From Planctomycetota bacterium (lineage in GTDB: Bacteria > Planctomycetota > SZUA-567): DNA of 9,359 nt. Positions within the stretch are counted from its first letter, which is position 1. Each line of letters starts with the position of its first letter. This document shows, one piece after another, positions 5,813 through 9,359 of the stretch. The stretch is from the NCBI GenBank assembly GCA_020860865.1, contig JAJBTL010000175.1:5852-15210 (forward strand), given 5' to 3'. A model generated the notes under the pieces. That model was not told the origin of the DNA and searched no databases. It worked only from the letters and a program-made list of their open reading frames with translations. The position numbers and the translations under genes were made by a program.

Positions 5813-5884
5813 AACGCGTATTTACGTCTTCTAAAAAGAGGTTCTGAAAACATATTCAAGGGAATATTTGACAAGGAGGTGACG

Positions 5885-8527
5885 ATGAGACGGGCTTTAC
5901 TACTTGTACTGATTGTGGGGGTGTGGTGCGGGGTTGGGTTTGCGACTGAACTGAATGAAATCCTCGCGCCAAGCGACGAAGTTACATCAGGTACGTTGGA
6001 ATCGATTGGGGTGGATACGAATTTGGTTGTTCCGGGTGATACACTCACTTTAAATGGTACAGCCAAAATAATAGTTCATGATAACGATTCTATGACGCTG
6101 GTTAATTCATTAGGCGCTCCATCGGACGTCGCCACGGCCAACCTGACGGTCAACCATGACAAGGCCGTGTTGGTTGGAACGGGAAGTACGCTGCGTGTAA
6201 AAGACCTCACTCTTGGAGGAGCCTTTAACGGCAGTCTTTTTGACGACGGTTCGGCCGGTACTTTAGTCGCTAACCAATTCATCCTTGAGGAAAATGCGGT
6301 TCTCAAGGGCAGCACAACGGACACCCCTGTCCTTCGCGTTACCGATACCGGTGTTATAAAAGGCGAGTACACGATCGGCGCGGAGAACGTGACGTTCGAA
6401 CGCAGTCTTCAGATTGATTCCACCGGTGCGCTCCATACCAATAATTACGATCGTGAAATTATCATGGGCAGCACCAGTTCGAACAGTGCGCCGTATGTGA
6501 CGGTCAATGGTGGTACAATCACCACTAATAATGGCTCTCTGACCTTCACCAACAAGGCAGCCAGCCTCGGAACATTGTCGTTCCGCCAAAGCGATTCGAC
6601 AATATCTGGAAAAGTGTTGGCCACAGGATTCAGGACCGAAGTCAACGGCAATCTGAACTTCGATGGAAGCGGGACTCTCGAAAGTGCCGTCTACCAGCAG
6701 ACCGGCGGCGCTATCACGGGCGCGAACGGCCTCATTAGAACGACCGATGCCACCCAGACCTCCACGATTTCCGGACCGGGCACCGTATTCAACACCAACG
6801 CCAACTTCGCTGGCAATGTGGAGTTCACCAATGGCGCAACGCTGAAGGGCGGGATGAGAACCATAACCGGCTCTAACGCGAAAACCATGTTGGTCGACGA
6901 CACCAGCCTTATCGACCTGTCGACGAGCGATCTGGAAGTGCGCGGATTCAAGAGCCTGATCCTGGACGGCGCCCTCCGTGTCGGTCACGACAACGTCGAT
7001 GCGAACCGGCTCATCCTGTCGAACAGCACCCAACTCCAGGGCTCTGTCAGCCGCGCCCTCGAACTGGACAGCAGCTTCAACCAATACTACTACGGCAAAG
7101 ATTTCTCCGGAACGGATGTCGTTGTCCAGGGCGGCACTTCCCAGTCGTGGCAGCAGGAAGACTGGACCATCTCGAACGCGTTCGGCAAATTCGATTTCGG
7201 CTACCGGAACGGCAACTACGCCCTGGTGAAGTTCGAAACGTCCAACCTGAACGACGTCGACGAAGTCCGCGAAAACCTGAATCGGAATTGGGACGGTAAC
7301 GTTGTCAGCCGCGGCTTCGCCCAGACCATCGCCGAAGTGGCCAAGACCTCGATTGGTGTGGCTAACGGCGCCGCAGTCGTTCCGACCAACAACCCGTACT
7401 ATGAAGCCGGCCTTGTGAACCGGGACATCCTTGAGGCCTTCGCTCACGGTCATTCGACCTTCAGCACCGACAGCGACACCGACGTCTCCGGCAGTCTCGA
7501 CCGGGCCATGCTCGCCATGTACAACGACTCGAACCAGACCGGCGTTGTCCAGGTGTCGGTTGACGTCTCCCGGGACATTGTCAACACGCTCCATTCGCGG
7601 CTCGACGCCTTCCGCCGCTACCTCGTCGCCATTGACCCGGCAACCGGTTCGGAAGTGGCGCTCGGCAACACCATCCTCCATGACGACCGGTACTTCAACC
7701 GGGTCTGGGCCGGCGTTCTCGGCAGCCGCATGAACGCGGACAAGCGGAAAGGCTTCGAAGGCTACAAGTACAAGGGTGAAGGCGGCATCATCGGCTACGA
7801 CCGCGGCTTCGGCGCCGCCCTCCTCGGCTTCTCCGCCGCCTATATCCAGGGCGATTACGAGGACAAGTCGGCCATCGCCCACGATTCGGACATCGAAAAC
7901 TACGCCTTCGACGTCTACGGCACCTACAACTTCTCGAACGGCTTCTACACCACCGTGAACGCCGGCTACACCCGGAGCCGCAACAAGATTAACGAACTCC
8001 GGGGCAACAACTGGGCCAGGGAAAAGTACCACACCGATTCGTGGCGGGCCGGCCTGAAGATTGGCTACGACATCATGGTCTCGGATACGTTCTTCGTCAG
8101 CCCGTCCCTCGGCGTCGACGCCTACTACGCCCGGTCGAACCGGCACCACGCCAGCATCGACGACATCTTCCTGGTCGAGTACGGCCGGATGAAGACCCAC
8201 GGCGTGGAAATCCCGTTCGATGTCAAGCTGTCCAAGGACATCGTCATCAACAACTGCTCCACGGTGACCCTGATGGCGAACGGCGGCTATGCCTATAACC
8301 TGCATGACAAGGGCATCCGGGGCGACCTCCGGGTGAATGGTCTTCGGGGCGCCAACGTCGGACCGTACAAGGCCGAAGGCCGGAAGCTCGGCCACCACAG
8401 TTGGAACGCCGGCGCCGGTGTCCGGTTCCGCTACAACGAGTGGGAATTCGCCGCCAAGTACGATTTCCACGGCAGGAAGGGCTATACCGACCACCGGCTG
8501 ATGGGACAGATTGGCTTCAACTTCTAA
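5885..8527 (+). CDS. Autotransporter-like outer-membrane beta-barrel protein
   Basis: An 880-residue secreted protein of the type V (autotransporter) layout. Residues 1-20 are a signal peptide: MRR, a hydrophobic core (ALLLVLIVGVW) and a GVGFA cleavage site. Residues about 21-500 are a passenger rich in Thr, Ser, Gly and Asn with recurrent short beta-strand motifs (such as GTL, LTVN, SLTFTN, GTITT), as in beta-helix passengers. A helical linker (about 537-585) leads into a barrel from about residue 608 (RVWAGVLGSR) to 880. The barrel has alternating aromatic strands and ends in GQIGFNF, the terminal Phe being the outer-membrane assembly signal. Apart from a Cys in the signal peptide, only one Cys (791) is present. 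ATG 5885 is chosen because AAGGAGGTGA at 5873-5882 is an almost perfect ribosome binding site directly before the signal peptide. The passenger's function is not recognised; adhesion or surface display is a family-level guess. The N-terminal DNA is AT-richer than the barrel DNA. Confidence 0.88.
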   Translation: MRRALLLVLIVGVWCGVGFATELNEILAPSDEVTSGTLESIGVDTNLVVPGDTLTLNGTAKIIVHDNDSMTLVNSLGAPSDVATANLTVNHDKAVLVGTGSTLRVKDLTLGGAFNGSLFDDGSAGTLVANQFILEENAVLKGSTTDTPVLRVTDTGVIKGEYTIGAENVTFERSLQIDSTGALHTNNYDREIIMGSTSSNSAPYVTVNGGTITTNNGSLTFTNKAASLGTLSFRQSDSTISGKVLATGFRTEVNGNLNFDGSGTLESAVYQQTGGAITGANGLIRTTDATQTSTISGPGTVFNTNANFAGNVEFTNGATLKGGMRTITGSNAKTMLVDDTSLIDLSTSDLEVRGFKSLILDGALRVGHDNVDANRLILSNSTQLQGSVSRALELDSSFNQYYYGKDFSGTDVVVQGGTSQSWQQEDWTISNAFGKFDFGYRNGNYALVKFETSNLNDVDEVRENLNRNWDGNVVSRGFAQTIAEVAKTSIGVANGAAVVPTNNPYYEAGLVNRDILEAFAHGHSTFSTDSDTDVSGSLDRAMLAMYNDSNQTGVVQVSVDVSRDIVNTLHSRLDAFRRYLVAIDPATGSEVALGNTILHDDRYFNRVWAGVLGSRMNADKRKGFEGYKYKGEGGIIGYDRGFGAALLGFSAAYIQGDYEDKSAIAHDSDIENYAFDVYGTYNFSNGFYTTVNAGYTRSRNKINELRGNNWAREKYHTDSWRAGLKIGYDIMVSDTFFVSPSLGVDAYYARSNRHHASIDDIFLVEYGRMKTHGVEIPFDVKLSKDIVINNCSTVTLMANGGYAYNLHDKGIRGDLRVNGLRGANVGPYKAEGRKLGHHSWNAGAGVRFRYNEWEFAAKYDFHGRKGYTDHRLMGQIGFNF

Positions 8528-8557
8528 CCAGTCAACCCGGACGTCACGTCACACGAG

Positions 8558-8591
8558 CGCGGTCCACCCTCCCGGGTGGGCCGCGTTTTTT
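8558..8591 (+). terminator. Intrinsic terminator of the autotransporter gene
   Basis: CGCGGTCCACCC (8558-8569) pairs with GGGTGGGCCGCG (8574-8585) around a TCCC loop: 12 bp with one G-U pair. TTTTTT (8586-8591) follows immediately. It begins 31 bases after the stop codon and separates the autotransporter from the downstream reductase. Confidence 0.94.
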
Positions 8592-8674
8592 ATTGGTTCG
8601 GCTGGATGTTTCACAACGGGTGAAAACCGACAGGAATATCCATTGAGTATTTCGGCGAAAAGACGTACACCGTT

Positions 8675-8694
8675 TATCATGATTCAACGTTGAA
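8675..8694 (+). promoter_or_regulatory. Candidate -10 box and operator-like palindrome upstream of the reductase
   Basis: TATCAT (8675-8680) fits a -10 box in 5 of 6 positions, though no good -35 is seen at the right distance. It overlaps the 8-bp palindrome ATCATGAT (8676-8683), and the perfect 12-bp palindrome TTCAACGTTGAA (8683-8694) follows where a transcription start would fall. A dimeric repressor bound here would block transcription. A further inverted repeat, TTTCAC/GTGAAA (8609-8614, 8620-8625), lies upstream. The rest of 8592-8790 shows no gene. Confidence 0.4.
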
Positions 8695-8790
8695 AGGTCT
8701 GTACCACCGCGACGGGCGGCAGGCTCGTCCGCCGATTCGCGCAGCAACGCAGTACACGCTCGAACACCCGCGTTCACAAGGAGAATAAAC

Positions 8791-9359
8791 GTGTCATACC
8801 TCGGACAGGAAATTGGAAAGCTCGGCTTCGGCCTCATGCGCCCGCCCATGATCGGGGAAGAAGTCGATATCGAGCAGTTGAAACAGATGGTGGACGTTTT
8901 CATGGAAAGCGGCTTCACCTATTTCGACACCGCCTTCGGCTATCTGGACGGGAAGTCGGAACAGGCGGCCAAGATCGCCCTCATCGACCGCTACCCCCGG
9001 GACCGCTTCCAGTTCGCCACCAAGCTGCCGGCCTGGGCCGGAGCGAAGACAGCGGACGAGGCCAAAGCCATGTTCTGGACATCGCTGGAACGCACCGGCG
9101 CCGGATTCTTCGACTACTACCTGTTCCATAATCTCGGCGTCGGGCGGGACGACGCCTTCGACCAGTTCGGCATCTGGGACTTCCTCGCCGAACAAAAACG
9201 GGCCGGCCTTATCAAGCATCTCGGCTTTTCCATCCACGCCCCGGCCGCCCACCTGGACGACGTCCTGACCCGCCATCCGGAAATGGAGTTCGTCCAACTC
9301 CAGATCAATTATTCCGATTGGGACAACGGCATTATCCAGTCGCGGAAGTGTTATGAAAC
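8791..9359 (+). CDS. Aldo/keto reductase, N-terminal part (runs off the right edge)
   Basis: A GTG at 8791 opens a frame that stays open for 189 codons to the window end. AAGGAG at 8778-8783, 7 bases upstream, supports this start. The product is an NAD(P)H-dependent aldo/keto reductase that interconverts carbonyls and alcohols in the cytosol. The catalytic tetrad is complete: Asp46 and Tyr51 in YFDTAFGYLDG, Lys78 in FATKLPAW, and His113 in YYLFHNLG. IKHLGFSIHA and FVQLQINYSDWD, with a later QSRKCYE, resemble the group of predicted oxidoreductases (COG1453 type) that often carry a C-terminal 4Fe-4S domain; that part would lie outside the window. It is separated from the autotransporter by a terminator, so it starts its own unit. 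Confidence 0.92.
   Translation, partial: MSYLGQEIGKLGFGLMRPPMIGEEVDIEQLKQMVDVFMESGFTYFDTAFGYLDGKSEQAAKIALIDRYPRDRFQFATKLPAWAGAKTADEAKAMFWTSLERTGAGFFDYYLFHNLGVGRDDAFDQFGIWDFLAEQKRAGLIKHLGFSIHAPAAHLDDVLTRHPEMEFVQLQINYSDWDNGIIQSRKCYE

Larger units (their letters stand above)
5414..5884. other. Divergent intergenic region
   Basis: About 470 bases separate the divergent amylase and autotransporter start codons. It contains the amylase ribosome binding site, a GCCGTT/AACGGC hairpin (5541-5546, 5561-5566), and a CCGA-TAAG-TCGG mini-hairpin (about 5687-5698) nested between GTCCG and CGGAC. A 9-bp direct repeat TCGCACCAC lies at 5744-5752 and 5782-5790. A GCGATT-GGGG-AATCGC hairpin (5770-5785) and an ATATTC-AAGG-GAATAT hairpin (5852-5867) lie just upstream of the autotransporter ribosome binding site. 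No gene was recognised apart from a possible in-frame N-terminal extension of the autotransporter (5810-5884). Confidence 0.5.

Noticed and set aside
5774..5884. TTG at 5774 as the autotransporter start
   Set aside because: No SD precedes it. The ATG at 5885 with a near-perfect SD and a signal peptide directly after is far better, with GTG 5810 the only serious alternative.
6263..8494. 743-codon minus-strand frame opposite the autotransporter
   Set aside because: The protein is Val/Gly/Ala-rich with no domain pattern, while the plus frame has a signal peptide, a barrel and a terminal Phe. It is a mirror of the plus codon use.

Overview
The window reads as a chromosomal segment of a GC-rich Gram-negative bacterium. 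The Gram-negative call rests on the 880-residue autotransporter-like protein, with a signal peptide and a C-terminal outer-membrane barrel ending in Phe. Strong AGGAG-type ribosome binding sites and simple intrinsic terminators occur throughout. The style of the L27 and barrel proteins suggests the PVC superphylum (Lentisphaerota/Kiritimatiellota-like), but this is an impression from reading and not a computed placement. Nothing looks like a phage, plasmid, insertion sequence, CRISPR array or tRNA/rRNA gene.

Layout. (1) 1-2878, plus strand: the tail of a sugar ABC-transporter permease (RbsC-like), deoxyribose-phosphate aldolase (deoC), and the N- and C-terminal halves of a split transketolase, closed by a strong intrinsic terminator. 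This looks like a pentose/deoxyribose (nucleoside sugar) uptake and catabolism operon: the aldolase yields glyceraldehyde-3-phosphate plus acetaldehyde, and the transketolase exchanges two-carbon units between sugar phosphates. A 157-base gap with a hairpin and a possible 27-codon leader ORF separates the two transketolase halves. (2) 2889-3956, minus strand: rplU (L21) and rpmA (L27), with a candidate promoter, a terminator-like hairpin in the rplU leader, and their own terminator facing the pentose-operon terminator. (3) 4124-5488, minus strand: a cytosolic GH13 alpha-amylase-family enzyme with an intact catalytic triad and some GlgE-like flavour. (4) 5414-5884: a long divergent intergenic region. 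(5) 5885-8591, plus strand: the autotransporter-like protein, with two in-frame SD/start pairs, a compositionally distinct N-terminus and a strong terminator. (6) 8791 to the right edge, plus strand: the first 189 codons of an aldo/keto reductase starting at GTG, preceded by an operator-like palindrome.

The blocks look functionally independent apart from the pentose operon and the ribosomal protein pair. I do not see a clearly new multi-gene system. The points most worth a second look are the autotransporter start region and its mosaic composition, the rplU leader hairpin, the spacer between the transketolase halves, and the possible small RNA downstream of rpmA.
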